Notes: generated by a model from the letters alone, not told the origin. A DNA stretch of 64,000 nt from Christensenella minuta (GCF_003628755.1 NZ_CP029256.1:1817585-1881584), one strand, 5' to 3'. Positions 23,594-34,163 are shown, counted from the stretch's first letter. A program made the numbers and translations.

Positions 23594-26323
23594 TTATGCG
23601 TTTTTGCCGCAGCAGTTCTTATATTTCTTGCCGCTGCCGCACGGACAAGGCTCGTTGCGGCCTACCTTCTTTTCCACGCGTACGGGCATTTGTGCCTGCC
23701 CCGCGCCGGCGTTGGTATTCATCCGTTGCTGCGGCGCCGCTCCCGTTGCGACCGGATTCCCGTCTGCGTCCACATTAGCGCGCACATTTTTTACCTCACG
23801 CTGTTCCACCTTGCTTTCCACCTTGATATGGAAGAGCATATAGATGGTCTCCTCGCGGATCGCATCCACCATGGCATCGAACATATCGAAGCCCTCGAGG
23901 CGGTATTCATTGATCGGATCGCGCTGGCCTAGCGCCCTCAGGCCGATGCCCCGCCGAAATTGGTCCATTGCGTCGATGTGATCCATCCACTTGGAGTCAA
24001 CCACGCGCAGCAGCACCATACGCTCCACGTCGCGCATACTGAAGCCCGCGCCCGACATCTCTTCTTCCTTCGTCGCATAGAAGGACTTCACTGCATCCAT
24101 GATCTCTTGCTGCAGCTGCTTCTCCTCCGCCTGCTCACGCTGCTCGTCCGTATAGGGCACGAGCTTGATGCCAAAGATACGCTCGATATACGCATAAAGG
24201 TCATCCCAGTCCCATTCCTCGGGATATTTTCCCTTCGGGCAGTAGACCGCCATTGCCTGCTCGACAAGCGATGCGATCATGGACTTGATATTATCCGAAA
24301 TATCATCGCCCATCAATACCTGTTTACGCTGCCCATAGATCACTTCACGCTGTTTGTTCATGACATCGTCGTAATCGAGGACGTGTTTCCTGAGGTTGAA
24401 GTTGTTGCTCTCGATGCGTTTCTGGGCATTCTCGATCTGCCTGGTCATCATGCCAAACTCAAGCGGGATATCGTCGTCCCCGCCGGACAGGCGGTCCATC
24501 ACGCCTTTCACGCGGTCTCCACCGAAGAGGCGCATGAGGTCGTCCTCCAGCGCGATATAGAATTTGGACGAGCCAGGGTCTCCCTGCCGTCCGCTCCGGC
24601 CGCGCAGCTGGTTATCGATCCGGCGGGATTCGTGCCGTTCCGTACCGATGATGGCAAGGCCGCCGAGGGCCACTACCTCGTCATGCTCCGCATCCGTGAC
24701 CTTTTTATGTTTTTCCACGAGTTCCGCATATTTCTTGCGTGCCGCGATGATCTCAGGATCCTTTGTCGCCGCATGGCTGACCGCGTTCTCGATCATTTCC
24801 TCTTCCATGCCGTCTGCACGCATCTCATTGCGCGCAAGATAGTCCGCATTGCCGCCAAGGATAATATCCGTACCACGGCCTGCCATGTTGGTGGCAATGG
24901 TAACAGCATTTTTCTTGCCGGCCTGCGCAATGATCTGCGCCTCGCGCAGGTGGTTTTTCGCATTCAGGACTTCGTGCTTCACTCCCCGCTTTACCAGCAG
25001 CGAGGATAAATATTCACTGTCCGAAACGGATACCGTACCCACAAGGATCGGGCGGCCAGTTTCGTGTACCTTGACAATTTCCTCTACGACCGCGTTGAAT
25101 TTTCCCTTTTTGGAGCCGTAGATCACATCGTTCTGGTCCTTGCGCACCATAGGCCGGTGCGTAGGAACCTCCACGACCTGGAGGTTGTAGATGCTCTGGA
25201 ATTCTGCTTCCTCCGTCTTCGCCGTACCCGTCATACCCGAAAGTTTATGGTACATACGGAAAAAATTCTGGAAGGTGATGGTTGCGAGCGTCTTGGATTC
25301 GCGTTCCACCTTAACGCCTTCCTTGGCCTCGATCGCCTGGTGCAGGCCGTCGGAATAGCGGCGGCCGATCATCAGGCGGCCGGTGAATTCGTCTACGATC
25401 ACGACCTCCTTATCCTCCGTGACCACATACTCCCTGTCCCTCACAAACAGCCTATGCGCTTTCAGCGCCTGATTGATGTGGTGTACGATCTCCGTGTTCT
25501 CAATATCGGTCAGGTTGTCAAGCTTAAAAAACTTCTCCGCCTTTCCTACGCCCTCTTCCGTCAGGTTAATGGCTTTCATTTTCTCATCGACTTCGTAATC
25601 GTCTTCCTCTTTCAGGCGGCTCACGAATTTATCCGCCTGCTGGTAGAGGTCCGTGCCTTTATCGCCCTGGCCGGAAATAATCAGCGGGGTGCGCGCCTCG
25701 TCGATCAGGATACTATCCACCTCGTCCACGATTGCGAAATTAAGCTCCCGCTGCACAAGATCGCTTTTCCGCACGACCATGTTGTCCCTCAGGTAATCGA
25801 ACCCGAGTTCGTTATTGGTGGAATATACGATATCACACGCATAGGCCTTCTGTTTCTGTGCTTTGTCCATCTCCCGGGTTACAAGGCCGACCGTATAACC
25901 GAGGTAGCGGAACACCTTGCCCATCCATTCGCTGTCGCGCTTTGCGAGGTATTCGTTTACCGTGACGATATGGACGCCCTTCCCGGAAACTGCATTCAGC
26001 ACTGCGGGCAGCGTCGCGACCAGCGTTTTGCCTTCGCCTGTTTTCATCTCGGCGATGTTGCCCTGATGCAGGACGATCCCGCCCAATACCTGTTCATAAA
26101 AGTGCTTCATCCCAAGCACGCGCCAACTGGCTTCACGCACCTGTGCGAACACCTCGGGCAGCAGGTCGTCGAGCGTCTCTCCGTCCTGATGGCGTTTCCT
26201 GTATTCCTCTGTTCTGGCGACAAGCTCTTCATCGCTCATCCCTTCAAATTTTGAGGAAAGCGCCTCTACCTTGTCCGCAAGCTTTTTCACTGGCCGAAGC
26301 GCCGAATTTCCAAATAATCCCAT
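23594..26323 (-). CDS. secA: Preprotein translocase ATPase SecA
   Basis: 909 residues, the motor of Sec-dependent protein export at the membrane. Visible features are Walker A MKTGEGKT, the DEAD-like box [15 protein letters not shown], helicase domain 2 with [14 protein letters not shown], and a C-terminal zinc-binding tail [17 protein letters not shown] that contacts SecB or ribosomes. ATG 26323 gives the canonical MGLFG start; the open frame to 26392 is not conserved. In many Bacillota secA is followed by prfB, whereas here prfB lies separately about 3 kb away and in the other direction. Confidence 0.98.
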   Translation of the reverse strand: MGLFGNSALRPVKKLADKVEALSSKFEGMSDEELVARTEEYRKRHQDGETLDDLLPEVFAQVREASWRVLGMKHFYEQVLGGIVLHQGNIAEMKTGEGKTLVATLPAVLNAVSGKGVHIVTVNEYLAKRDSEWMGKVFRYLGYTVGLVTREMDKAQKQKAYACDIVYSTNNELGFDYLRDNMVVRKSDLVQRELNFAIVDEVDSILIDEARTPLIISGQGDKGTDLYQQADKFVSRLKEEDDYEVDEKMKAINLTEEGVGKAEKFFKLDNLTDIENTEIVHHINQALKAHRLFVRDREYVVTEDKEVVIVDEFTGRLMIGRRYSDGLHQAIEAKEGVKVERESKTLATITFQNFFRMYHKLSGMTGTAKTEEAEFQSIYNLQVVEVPTHRPMVRKDQNDVIYGSKKGKFNAVVEEIVKVHETGRPILVGTVSVSDSEYLSSLLVKRGVKHEVLNAKNHLREAQIIAQAGKKNAVTIATNMAGRGTDIILGGNADYLARNEMRADGMEEEMIENAVSHAATKDPEIIAARKKYAELVEKHKKVTDAEHDEVVALGGLAIIGTERHESRRIDNQLRGRSGRQGDPGSSKFYIALEDDLMRLFGGDRVKGVMDRLSGGDDDIPLEFGMMTRQIENAQKRIESNNFNLRKHVLDYDDVMNKQREVIYGQRKQVLMGDDISDNIKSMIASLVEQAMAVYCPKGKYPEEWDWDDLYAYIERIFGIKLVPYTDEQREQAEEKQLQQEIMDAVKSFYATKEEEMSGAGFSMRDVERMVLLRVVDSKWMDHIDAMDQFRRGIGLRALGQRDPINEYRLEGFDMFDAMVDAIREETIYMLFHIKVESKVEQREVKNVRANVDADGNPVATGAAPQQRMNTNAGAGQAQMPVRVEKKVGRNEPCPCGSGKKYKNCCGKNA

Positions 26324-26438
26324 GTTATTTAAAACCTTCTCCCTTATTTTCGATATTAATCCAATTCTTTTTATTTTATCAAAGACGGTCACCTAAGTAA
26401 ACAAATACGCCCAAATTCCGCGAATTGTTCACAAATTA

Positions 26439-26467
26439 TTGTTATTTGGAGCGCCCCGCATTATAAT
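26439..26467 (+). promoter_or_regulatory. Promoter of the candidate raiA-motif RNA
   Basis: TTGTTA, 17-bp spacer, TATAAT; the start would be near 26474, at the first strand of the closing stem. Confidence 0.75.
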
Positions 26468-26473
26468 CAAAGA

Positions 26474-26704
26474 CAAGCGGAAAAGGATCCGCGCCTGTGG
26501 TTGAAAGCCGATGCCAGTCGCAGGCAAAACGGTCCACGTAAGCAGCGCTCCGGCGCGGCGAGCATAGTGCGGCTAGACGTAAGCCCGCCCGCCCGGCAAA
26601 GGGCGAGAGGAGTAAGAGTGGCCTAAACGGCTGCGGGGCTTCCAGGCGGCGGATGTGGGGGAAAAGACCAGGTCAGGCGGATCCTTGGGCCGCTCATTTT
26701 TTTA
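26474..26704 (+). ncRNA. Structured RNA upstream of hpf (candidate raiA motif)
   Basis: About 230 nt, closed by a long-range helix: AAGGATCCGC (26483-26492) pairs perfectly with GCGGATCCTT (26677-26686), extended by AGCGG / CCGCT (26476-26480 with 26690-26694), then a T7 run, so the closing stem doubles as a terminator. It has its own promoter and no reading frame. Structured raiA-motif RNAs are known directly upstream of raiA/hpf genes in Bacillota, and the next gene is hpf; the family assignment rests on that context and on size. The following 26705-26949 shows nothing I can support. Confidence 0.72.
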
Positions 26705-26949
26705 CTCTCATGAAGGAAAACGAAGCTCTCCCGGCGAATTATTAAATAGGGTATTTTATCCTTTAGGCACGGGATTTCCCATTGCCGCAGCACCTCTTTT
26801 ATTGCCCCGGCCGCGCGGCGGTATACCGCGCGGGTCACCATCGACCGGCCGGGAAGGGAGGCCGTTTGTTTCAAGCGGCCCGCATGGGTGTATCTGTAAG
26901 TAACGGGCAAACCCGTACCACATTACATATCACGGAAGGGGCGAACTAA

Positions 26950-27480
26950 ATGAACATCAATATTTCGGGGAAAAACATCACTGTTTCAGGCTATCTGCGC
27001 CGTGTTGTCGAAAAAAAGGCGGGAAAGCTGGAACGTTATTTCAAGCCCAATACCGAAATGCAGGTAACGCTCTCGATTGAAAAATCACGGCATATCGCAG
27101 AGATCACCGTAGTCGCGGAAGGCGTTGTGCTGCGGGCGGAGGAAGCGACGGGCGACCTGTACTCTTCCATCGACGTCGCTCTTAAAAAGCTGGAGCGGCA
27201 GATGCGCAAACACCGTACAAAGCTCGAAAAACGGCTGCACGAAGAAGCGTTTGCGGAAGAGACTGTATACGATTATTACGACGAGAATTTCGACGAAGAC
27301 GCACCGCAGATCGTGCGCAACAAGAAATTTGCGCTGCGGCCGATGGAGGAAGAAGACGCCGCCATCCAGCTCGAGCTTTTGGGACATAATTTCTATGTGT
27401 TCCGTAACGCGCATACGAGCGAAGTGAACGTTATTTATAAACGGGCCGACGGAAATTACGGCCTGATCGAACCGGAATAA
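26950..27480 (+). CDS. hpf: Ribosome hibernation-promoting factor, long form
   Basis: 176 residues. The N-terminal S30AE/RaiA domain (about 1-100: ISGKNITVSGYLRRVVEKKAGKLERYF, DLYSSIDVALKKLERQM) is followed by an acidic linker and the C-terminal dimerisation domain (about 120-176: KKFALRPMEEEDAAIQLELLGHNFYVFRN). Long HPF binds the decoding region of 30S subunits and pairs two 70S ribosomes into inactive 100S dimers in stationary phase. AAGGGG precedes the ATG. The structured RNA lies just upstream. Confidence 0.96.
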   Translation: MNINISGKNITVSGYLRRVVEKKAGKLERYFKPNTEMQVTLSIEKSRHIAEITVVAEGVVLRAEEATGDLYSSIDVALKKLERQMRKHRTKLEKRLHEEAFAEETVYDYYDENFDEDAPQIVRNKKFALRPMEEEDAAIQLELLGHNFYVFRNAHTSEVNVIYKRADGNYGLIEPE

Positions 27481-27568
27481 GCATGAAGCAGGCCGCTTCG
27501 GCGGTCCATGTGAAAGAAACGGCGGGCGTCCTGCCCGGCTGGACAGTAAATGAAACAGAGCAAACGAA

Positions 27569-27604
27569 ACGGGTGACCGGCACTGGGCCGGCCGCCCGTT
27601 TTTT
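27569..27604 (+). terminator. hpf terminator
   Basis: Two stacked 5-bp GC stems around an internal loop (27569-27581 with 27587-27599), followed by T6. Confidence 0.8.
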
Positions 27605-27659
27605 GTATACCGCAGCGAAAACAGCGGACCTTAAGACGGATAAAAAAGGAGGTCCGAAA

Positions 27660-27680
27660 ATGGCGAGAATACTTCATTGA
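27660..27680 (+). other. Six-codon leader-like ORF before ada
   Basis: ATG GCG AGA ATA CTT CAT TGA, with AAAGGAGG at ideal spacing. It ends just upstream of the extended -10 element TGGTATAAT (27684-27692) for the ada gene. It may be chance or a remnant. Confidence 0.35.
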
Positions 27681-27683
27681 ATA

Positions 27684-27692
27684 TGGTATAAT
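27684..27692 (+). promoter_or_regulatory. Extended -10 promoter of ada
   Basis: TGG followed by TATAAT, about 27 bp before the start codon. No clear -35 box. Confidence 0.6.
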
Positions 27693-27718
27693 CAAAATCA
27701 GGCGGGAGGTGAAAAGAA

Positions 27719-29200
27719 ATGATCGAAAATGTTAACGCCCTGTATGCTGCATTCAAGGCGAAAGACGCCCGCTTTGACGGCCGCTTTTTTGTGGGAATAT
27801 CGTCTACGGGGATATACTGCCGCCCGGTTTGCCGGGCGAAGCAGCCCAAAGCAGAAAACTGTACCTTTTACAGGACCGCGGCGGAGGCCGAGCAGGCCGG
27901 ATACCGTCCCTGTCTTTTATGCCGGCCGGAGCTTGCCCCCGGCGCTTCCGTCACCGACGCAACCGCCGATTTGATTTGCCGGGCTGCACGAATGCTGGAA
28001 GAAAATTGCGGGAACGGCTTAAGCCTGGAAGAGATAGCCGGACGGCTTGGCTGCAGCAGCCGGCATTTGCGGCGCGTATTTACTGCGGAATATAATGTTT
28101 CTCCCGTCCAATACCTGCAGACATGCAGGCTGCTCCTCGCAAAGAACCTGCTCACAGATACAGACCTGCCAATATTGGAGGTTGCAATGGCGGCTGGTTT
28201 TCAAAGCCTGCGGCGTTTCAACGATCTTTTCAGGAAGCGGTACCGCCTTTCGCCTACGGCCCTGCGAAAACATGCGGCGGAAGGGAAAAAGCGCAATGAC
28301 AACATGATTCTGGCGCTCGGATACCGTCCGCCTTACCGTTGGGAAGAAATGCTGGCCTTTCTTGCCGAACGCGCGATCGCCGGGATCGAAACGGTGAAAA
28401 ACGGCGAATATGCGCGCACCGTGCATTTGGCGGGCGCGGACGGGAAGCGTGTGCGCGGTTGGGTGAAGATAGGCCACAAACCTGAAAAGAACGCGCTGAG
28501 CGTTGCAATCAGCGAAAGCCTGTTGCCCGTGCTCCCACAGGTATTGGCGCGGGTCCGGCATTTGTTCGACTTGCATTGCTCCCCCGACGCGGTATACGAT
28601 ATCCTCCAGGGAATGAATGATATCCGGCCCGGCCTTTGCAGGCCGGGAATCCGTGTGCCCGGATGCTTTGATGCCTTTGAGACGGCGGTACGCGCCGTAC
28701 TTGGACAACAAATCACCGTAAAGGCGGCGGGCACTCTGGCAGCAAGGATCGTTGAAAGATATGGGTCCCCCGTTCAGGCGGGGTTCAAGGGGCTGACCCA
28801 TATTTTTCCTCTTCCTGAGGATCTATTGGCCTTGGGCGGAGATATTGCGAAGCATTTTGGCGCGCTGGGCGTTACCTCCGCGCGGGCAAATACCATTTAT
28901 ATGCTGGCGCATGCCTTCGCACAGGGGAAAATCGATTTCGGCCTCTGCGCCGATCCGAAAAAGGAAATGAGGAAGCTGATGATGATCCGCGGCATCGGCG
29001 GCTGGACCGCACAATATATCGCCATGCGCACAATGGGATGGCCGGACGCTTTCCTGGAGACAGATTCCGGGGTAAAGAAGGCGCTTCCGGGCCGTACCGC
29101 AAAGGAGCTGCGTGTGATGGCGCAGGCCTGGCGGCCGTGGCGAAGCTATGCCACAATGAATCTATGGAACACATTACAGGAGGAAAGAGATGTATTATAA
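27719..29200 (+). CDS. AdaA-type methylphosphotriester sensor fused to AlkA 3-methyladenine glycosylase
   Basis: 493 residues. The Ada zinc domain (about 5-75) has cysteines Cys34, Cys38, Cys65 and Cys68 (GIYCRPVCRAK, YRPCLLCRPE), one of which accepts methyl from DNA phosphotriesters. Two AraC-type HTHs follow (80-185; GLSLEEIAGRLGCSSRHLRRVF). The second half is an AlkA N-domain plus a HhH-GPD glycosylase (VRAVLGQQITVKAA, MIRGIGGWTAQYIAMR), excising alkylated bases. The catalytic Asp region reads WPDAFLETDSGVKKAL. GGGAGGTG precedes ATG 27719. It overlaps ogt by 11 nt, giving a complete adaptive-response operon. Confidence 0.95.
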   Translation: MIENVNALYAAFKAKDARFDGRFFVGISSTGIYCRPVCRAKQPKAENCTFYRTAAEAEQAGYRPCLLCRPELAPGASVTDATADLICRAARMLEENCGNGLSLEEIAGRLGCSSRHLRRVFTAEYNVSPVQYLQTCRLLLAKNLLTDTDLPILEVAMAAGFQSLRRFNDLFRKRYRLSPTALRKHAAEGKKRNDNMILALGYRPPYRWEEMLAFLAERAIAGIETVKNGEYARTVHLAGADGKRVRGWVKIGHKPEKNALSVAISESLLPVLPQVLARVRHLFDLHCSPDAVYDILQGMNDIRPGLCRPGIRVPGCFDAFETAVRAVLGQQITVKAAGTLAARIVERYGSPVQAGFKGLTHIFPLPEDLLALGGDIAKHFGALGVTSARANTIYMLAHAFAQGKIDFGLCADPKKEMRKLMMIRGIGGWTAQYIAMRTMGWPDAFLETDSGVKKALPGRTAKELRVMAQAWRPWRSYATMNLWNTLQEERDVL

Positions 29201-29735
29201 GACGGTCTATCAGTCGCCTGTAGGAACTCTTACGCTCGCCTGCGATGAAACCGGCGGCAGTCTTGTCGGTTTATGGATAGAGGGACAAAAATATTACGGG
29301 GGCGCTATCCGCGAAACGATGACAGAAAACAGCGGCCTGCCGGTATTCGGCAGCACCAAAAAATGGCTGGACCGGTATTTTGCGGGCGGCCGCCCCGATT
29401 GCCATGAATTGCCTCTGGCCCCGGTTGGCAGCGAATTCCGGCAGGAGGTTTGGGCCATTTTGCGTGAAATTCCTTATGGCAAAGTAACCACCTACGGCGA
29501 TATCGCCAAAAAAGCAGCGGCAAATATGGGCCGGAAAAGCATGTCCGGGCAGGCGGTCGGCGGCGCGGTCGGTCACAATCCGATTTCCATTATAATCCCC
29601 TGCCACCGGGTGATTGGCGGGAACGGCAGCCTGACGGGCTATGCCGGGGGCATCCAAGCGAAAATCCAGCTGCTCGAACTGGAGGGGGTGGATCTCTCCC
29701 GGATGTCCGTACCAAAAACAGGCAGCGCCTTATAA
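29190..29735 (+). CDS. ogt: Methylated-DNA--protein-cysteine methyltransferase
   Basis: 181 residues. It repairs O6-methylguanine by suicide transfer to Cys138 in IIIPCHRVIG. The HTH-like DNA-binding segment VTTYGDIAKKAA and GGAVGHNP complete the family pattern. An insertion AANMGRKSMSGQ is longer than in most Ogt proteins. The start lies inside the ada-alkA gene, with AGGAGGAAAG upstream, so it is co-translated; together they supply the activities that Ada plus AlkA provide in enteric bacteria. Confidence 0.95.
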   Translation: MYYKTVYQSPVGTLTLACDETGGSLVGLWIEGQKYYGGAIRETMTENSGLPVFGSTKKWLDRYFAGGRPDCHELPLAPVGSEFRQEVWAILREIPYGKVTTYGDIAKKAAANMGRKSMSGQAVGGAVGHNPISIIIPCHRVIGGNGSLTGYAGGIQAKIQLLELEGVDLSRMSVPKTGSAL

Positions 29736-29990
29736 ACTGCCCGTAAGAAACAGCAAACCGGTTATGCCGGAGCCAAATCTTCCAACATAGAACCGCCCTC
29801 TTTTTAAAAATCCTCGACTGATGGTCGCTTCCGCCTGCTCTTCTGCGGATGCCATTGCCATCAGCTCGACGATCTGTTCCCTGCGATTTTGCCGGTCGCA
29901 GCTTCGCGGATCAATGCGGTATCCGCATGCTTTCCCGTCAGTTCCGGCACAGCGCTTACCGCCGTTTTCGCAAAAAAAAAGAACCCGCAA
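29730..29990 (-). pseudogene. Possible frameshifted small ORF downstream of comFC
   Basis: The 86-codon frame has a natural-looking end (REQIVELMAMASAEEQ, YVGRFGSGITGLLFL) but a poor start. The neighbouring frame upstream encodes a hydrophobic start (ILLFGCGFFFFAKTAVSA) continuing to ATGKIAGN. The two could be one protein broken by a frameshift; a run of nine A (29972-29980) lies at the hydrophobic start. Weak evidence. Confidence 0.25.
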
Positions 29991-30023
29991 CCAAAGAGCA
30001 AAATCTTCGGACGCAGGACCTGG

Positions 30024-30671
30024 TTACTGTTCCTGCCGTGGAAATTCCTTTGCGTATGTAAACACCATCACGTTCGCGCCCGCGTCCGCGAGCACCTTCA
30101 TACACTCTCCGGCCGTCGCGCCCGTGGTGAATACATCGTCGATCAGCAGCACATTTTTTCCTTCCGGACGCGCATCTTTCGCACATATGAACGCACCGCG
30201 CACATTGCGCCGGCGCTGCTGCGCCCCGAGCTTATACTGCGGCTTTGTCTCGCGGCAGCGCACGAGCATTGCCTCGCACGGGATATCGAGCAGCATCCCC
30301 AAGTGATAGGCCAGCAGTTCCGACTGGTCGTAGCCGCGCGCCTTCCTCCGCTTCCCATGGATGGGCACAAACGTAACGGCATCCGCGTTCACTTCGTACC
30401 CGCCAAGGAATTCCGCCATGCGCTGTGCGATAAACAATGCGCAGTGCGGAGAATCGTCATACTTCAACCGGTGAATCAGCATACGCACGGCGCCGCCGTA
30501 GCGGTAGGCATATAAAATACCGCCCGCAAAGCCTTCCGCATTACGCAGCTCTTCCTCCCCGCGCGCGCATTCCTCGCAGACTGCTTCCCCTTCCGGAAGT
30601 TCCCGTCCGCAGTATACGCATTTTTCGCCCATGCGCACTACCTGCCGCACAAAATCATTCCATCTGCCCAT
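30024..30671 (-). CDS. comFC: ComF-family phosphoribosyltransferase-like protein
   Basis: 215 residues. An N-terminal zinc finger (CVYCG, then CEECARG) precedes a type-I PRTase fold with VPIHGKRRKARGYDQSELLA and the PRPP loop VLLIDDVFTTGAT. Homologues assist DNA uptake during competence. The start overlaps the recD2 stop by 17 nt, so recD2-comFC are co-translated, a common pairing in Clostridia. The comFA helicase gene is not present here. ATG 30632 is an alternative start. Confidence 0.93.
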   Translation of the reverse strand: MGRWNDFVRQVVRMGEKCVYCGRELPEGEAVCEECARGEEELRNAEGFAGGILYAYRYGGAVRMLIHRLKYDDSPHCALFIAQRMAEFLGGYEVNADAVTFVPIHGKRRKARGYDQSELLAYHLGMLLDIPCEAMLVRCRETKPQYKLGAQQRRRNVRGAFICAKDARPEGKNVLLIDDVFTTGATAGECMKVLADAGANVMVFTYAKEFPRQEQ

Positions 30672-32838
30672 TTGTCAACCTGTCAAGATACATCAGCTCA
30701 CGCTTCAGCACCGTTGCACGCCTCCCCTGCCACGCATTGCCGATCATATGCTCGAAGGTGCGCATGCTGCCGGCGACCAGCACCTTCCTTTTTGCCCGTG
30801 TAACGCCGGTATACAGCAGGTTCCGCGTAAGGAATGGCTGTGCGCCGTACATCATTGGCATCAGGATTACATCGAACTCGCTGCCCTGCGATTTATGGAT
30901 GGTGTATGCGTAAGCCCCGTCGAGCTCGGAAAGCGCCATCGTTTCGTATTCGCAGCGCTTCATATCCTCGAAAAGCACATCCACCGTTCCCGCTGTGATC
31001 CCTGCCACGGTGCCGATATCGCCGTTGAACACGCCCTCGCCCAGGGTAAGGCTCGTATCGTCGCGCCACTCGCGGGCATAATTATTTTTAATCTGCATCA
31101 CACGGTCTCCCTCGCGAAAGGTCCGGTCCCCGAACGTTATTTCCGCTTTGCCCGTTTTTGGCGGATTGACCCGCTCGCGGATCGCTGAATTGAGCGCAAT
31201 GGTGCCTAGATCGGTCCGTTTGATGGGCGCGATGAGTTGGACGTCCACGCCTTTTTTCGCGTAGGCTTCGTATTCCGCGCATAAAAGCTCGCGCACCTCG
31301 TCAACGCTTGAGCATTCCCGGAACTCGAAGGAGTCGTCGCACAGTTCCGGAACCTTTCCGCTTAAGATATCGTAGGCGGCGTCCGCAATGCTGCCTGCGT
31401 TGCGGAACCGACGCGTCAATTTTACGCACGGAACAACGCCCGAGTCGATGATATCGCCCATCACGTTGCCCGGACCGACGGATGGAAGCTGGTCCGCGTC
31501 GCCCACCAGAATAAGCCGCGCGCCCTCCGGGAGCGCTTTGAGAAGGTTGTGGAACAGAAACACATCCAGCATCGATACCTCGTCCACAATGACCGCGTTC
31601 GCCTCAACGGGATTTTCCTCATTGCGGCGGAAATAACAATTGTATTCATCCTCGTCGTAGGAATATTCAAGCAGGCGGTGGATGGTTGCCGCCTGTGTGC
31701 CCGCCATTTCCTGCATTCTCTTGGCTGCGCGGCCGGTGGGCGCGGTGAGGCTGCATGTGAGGCCCAGGCCGCCGAGAATGTTCAGCACCGCCTTCAAAAT
31801 CGTCGTTTTCCCCGTCCCCGGACCGCCCGTGATGACGCATACGCGGTTTTCCACCGCGGCCCTGACCGCGCTCTCCTGTTCGTCCGTCAGCGAAAATGCA
31901 CCGCTTTGCTTTTTCACCAGCCGGTCTAGGTTTTTAATGCTGTCCGGTGCGGAGGTCTTCACGAGCGCGACGAGGCGTGCAGCGCAGCGCGTTTCCGCAC
32001 GGTAAGCGGACGCAAGAAACACGACCTGCTGGTCCGGATAGTATTTTTTGAGCACGACGTCTTTCGCGAGCGCGAGCGCAAGGAGCGCCCTGTTTACTTC
32101 CGGCTCCGCTACATTAAGGTTTTTCGCGACATGGGGAATCAGTTGTTTCCTGCGCACATATGTGCTGCCCTGCGCGAGTACCTTTTGCAGCACGTTCAAA
32201 ATGCCGTTCTTGATACGAAACGGCGAATTTTCGCCCACACCGATATGGAGGGCGATCCGGTCCGCAGTGAGAAAATCGATCCCGCGCACATGCTCGATGA
32301 GAATATACGGGTTTTCCCGCACCAGCCTTGCCGCATCGTCCCCGAGCGCCGCCGCCGCGGCTGTCGCCTGCCGGGCAGTGAGACCCATGCCCATAAGGTC
32401 TGAATAGACATATTTTTTCCGCGCGTATTCCTTCATGGCTTCGTGCACGCTGTCCGCAAGGCGGCGGGACACGCCGCGAATACGCGTAAGCTCACGGTGG
32501 TCTTTTTCGATTACCTCAAAGGTATCTTCGCCGAATTCCTCTACGATGCGCGTGGCCAGCACTTCGCCCAGTCCTTTGATGAATCCGCCCGCCAGAAAAA
32601 GCACAATATCGTTCAAGTCGTGCGGCAGGGCGCTCTCATAGGACTGCACCGCAAACTGGGTGCCGTATTTCGCGTGATTTTTGAACATACCAAAAAAGCG
32701 CGTACGCTCACCTGGCTTCAGGCCGGGCATGTTGCCCACCACAATGGTGGGCTCCTCCGCCTCGATCTCCGCCACGGTATAACCATCCGCGCTTTCATAG
32801 ATAATGCTTACGACCGTACCTTCAAGTTCTTCGTTCAA
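30655..32838 (-). CDS. recD2: ATP-dependent DNA helicase RecD2
   Basis: 727 residues; 5'-3' SF1B helicase of the RecBC-independent RecD2 group. An N-terminal OB-like and HhH region (about 1-320) precedes the helicase core: Walker [32 protein letters not shown], and motif [10 protein letters not shown], with [12 protein letters not shown] as motif V. The TTG start overlaps the metK stop (TTGA) and AAGGAA lies just upstream. It is likely involved in repair and replication-fork maintenance. Confidence 0.96.
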   Translation of the reverse strand: MNEELEGTVVSIIYESADGYTVAEIEAEEPTIVVGNMPGLKPGERTRFFGMFKNHAKYGTQFAVQSYESALPHDLNDIVLFLAGGFIKGLGEVLATRIVEEFGEDTFEVIEKDHRELTRIRGVSRRLADSVHEAMKEYARKKYVYSDLMGMGLTARQATAAAAALGDDAARLVRENPYILIEHVRGIDFLTADRIALHIGVGENSPFRIKNGILNVLQKVLAQGSTYVRRKQLIPHVAKNLNVAEPEVNRALLALALAKDVVLKKYYPDQQVVFLASAYRAETRCAARLVALVKTSAPDSIKNLDRLVKKQSGAFSLTDEQESAVRAAVENRVCVITGGPGTGKTTILKAVLNILGGLGLTCSLTAPTGRAAKRMQEMAGTQAATIHRLLEYSYDEDEYNCYFRRNEENPVEANAVIVDEVSMLDVFLFHNLLKALPEGARLILVGDADQLPSVGPGNVMGDIIDSGVVPCVKLTRRFRNAGSIADAAYDILSGKVPELCDDSFEFRECSSVDEVRELLCAEYEAYAKKGVDVQLIAPIKRTDLGTIALNSAIRERVNPPKTGKAEITFGDRTFREGDRVMQIKNNYAREWRDDTSLTLGEGVFNGDIGTVAGITAGTVDVLFEDMKRCEYETMALSELDGAYAYTIHKSQGSEFDVILMPMMYGAQPFLTRNLLYTGVTRAKRKVLVAGSMRTFEHMIGNAWQGRRATVLKRELMYLDRLTNGQME

Positions 32839-34007
32839 ATTTCCTTCTTGATGGCCTCAACCATATCAAGCCTCTCCCACGGCAGGTCCAGATCGTCTCT
32901 TCCAAAGTGGCCGTATGCCGCGGTCTGGCGATAGATAGGCTTTCTGAGCTGCAACTTTTCGATAATTGCCTTGGGGCGAAGGTCAAACAGCTTCGTTACG
33001 ATATCCGCGATTTCCGTGCTGTGCTTTTTGCCCGTGCCGAACGTTTCCACGAATACCGATACCGGGCGCGCAACGCCGATGGCATAGGCAAGCTGAATCT
33101 CGCAGCGGTCCGCAAGGCCCGCCGCAACCACGTTCTTCGCCACATAACGCGCCGCGTAAGCCGCGCTCCTGTCTACCTTCGACGGGTCTTTGCCCGAGAA
33201 CGCGCCGCCGCCGTGGCGCCCCATTCCGCCGTATGTGTCGACAATGATCTTGCGGCCCGTAAGTCCGCTGTCGCCCTTCGGTCCGCCGATAACGAAGCGG
33301 CCTGTCGGGTTGACGTAAATTTTCGTATCGTCATCCATCATGTCCGCGGGGATCATAGGATCAATTACCTGCTCGATCATGTCGCGCCGGATCTGTGCCT
33401 GCGTCGCCTCCGGATCATGCTGCGTCGAAATAACGACAGCGTCCACACGGACCGGTTTCCAGTTCTCATCGTATTCGACCGTCACCTGGGACTTTCCGTC
33501 CGGGCGGAGATAATCGAGCGTGCCGTTCTTCCGTACTTCTGCGAGGCGGCGGGAGAGCTTGTGCGCAAGATAGATCGGCATCGGCATATATTCGGGCGTT
33601 TCGTTGCACGCATAACCGAACATCATGCCCTGGTCGCCCGCGCCGTTTTCCGCGTCGTCCTGATTTTCGCGCGTTTCGAGCGCTTTGTCGACGCCCATTG
33701 CGATATCCGGCGACTGTTCGTCAATGGACGTAATCACGCCGCACGTTTCGCCGTCAAAGCCATAATCCGCCTTGTCAAAACCAATTTGCTTGATCGTTTC
33801 GCGGGCGATTTTAGCGATATCCACATAAGCGTTCGTCGTGATTTCACCCATGACGAGCACAAGGCCCGTATTGACTGCCGTTTCGCACGCCACACGCGCA
33901 TTGGGATCCTGCTCTAAGATTGCGTCCAGTACGGAATCCGAGATCTGGTCGCAGACCTTATCCGGATGTCCCTCCGTAACAGATTCCGAAGTAAATAATC
34001 TTCTCAT
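32835..34007 (-). CDS. metK: S-adenosylmethionine synthetase
   Basis: 390 residues; makes SAM from methionine and ATP. Signatures [28 protein letters not shown] and [19 protein letters not shown] are intact. ATG 34007 follows GGAGG; the longer frame adds unrelated residues. A strong promoter lies at 34060-34088. Many Bacillota metK genes have a SAM riboswitch, but the 52-nt leader from this promoter is too short for one. recD2 and comFC follow without a gap. Confidence 0.98.
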   Translation of the reverse strand: MRRLFTSESVTEGHPDKVCDQISDSVLDAILEQDPNARVACETAVNTGLVLVMGEITTNAYVDIAKIARETIKQIGFDKADYGFDGETCGVITSIDEQSPDIAMGVDKALETRENQDDAENGAGDQGMMFGYACNETPEYMPMPIYLAHKLSRRLAEVRKNGTLDYLRPDGKSQVTVEYDENWKPVRVDAVVISTQHDPEATQAQIRRDMIEQVIDPMIPADMMDDDTKIYVNPTGRFVIGGPKGDSGLTGRKIIVDTYGGMGRHGGGAFSGKDPSKVDRSAAYAARYVAKNVVAAGLADRCEIQLAYAIGVARPVSVFVETFGTGKKHSTEIADIVTKLFDLRPKAIIEKLQLRKPIYRQTAAYGHFGRDDLDLPWERLDMVEAIKKEI

Positions 34008-34020
34008 ATTGTTCCTCCAT

Positions 34021-34119
34021 TTATTGATACACAAAAATGTATGATTTCACTAGTAATTTATTATACCAAATGGATTTTGCCTTTTCAATGGTAAAAATGC
34101 CAAAAATCCCGCTTTCCAT
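34021..34119 (-). CDS. Putative 32-residue peptide overlapping the metK promoter
   Basis: ATG 34119 has a full AAAGGAGG site about 10 nt upstream and is open to TAA 34021, just before the metK ribosome site. The peptide is hydrophobic and basic ([20 protein letters not shown]...). An SOS-like palindrome lies 32 bp upstream. The coding sequence contains the metK promoter, so conservation of that promoter could create the frame by chance. Confidence 0.35.
   Translation of the reverse strand: MESGIFGIFTIEKAKSIWYNKLLVKSYIFVYQ
34060..34088 (-). promoter_or_regulatory. metK promoter
   Basis: TTGAAA (34088-34083), 17-bp spacer, TATAAT (34065-34060) on the minus strand. Confidence 0.85.
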
Positions 34120-34151
34120 GCCGCTTTTCCTCCTTTCGGTGCATTTTATTT

Positions 34152-34163
34152 GAACGCACGTTC
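34152..34163. promoter_or_regulatory. LexA/SOS-box-like palindrome
   Basis: GAACGCACGTTC fits the Gram-positive SOS core GAAC-N4-GTTC. On the plus strand it overlaps a TTGAAC hexamer (34150-34155) that could pair with TTTAAA 17 bp on. Confidence 0.5.

Noticed and set aside
23960-26254. Two long plus-strand ORFs (349 and 396 codons) opposite secA
   Set aside because: Antisense to secA; they have no ribosome sites and no family resemblance.
32907-33917. 336-codon plus-strand ORF opposite metK
   Set aside because: Shadow of metK codon bias; rich in Arg, His and Val.
34008-34060. SAM riboswitch before metK
   Set aside because: The leader from the predicted promoter is only about 50 nt and shows no SAM-riboswitch stems.
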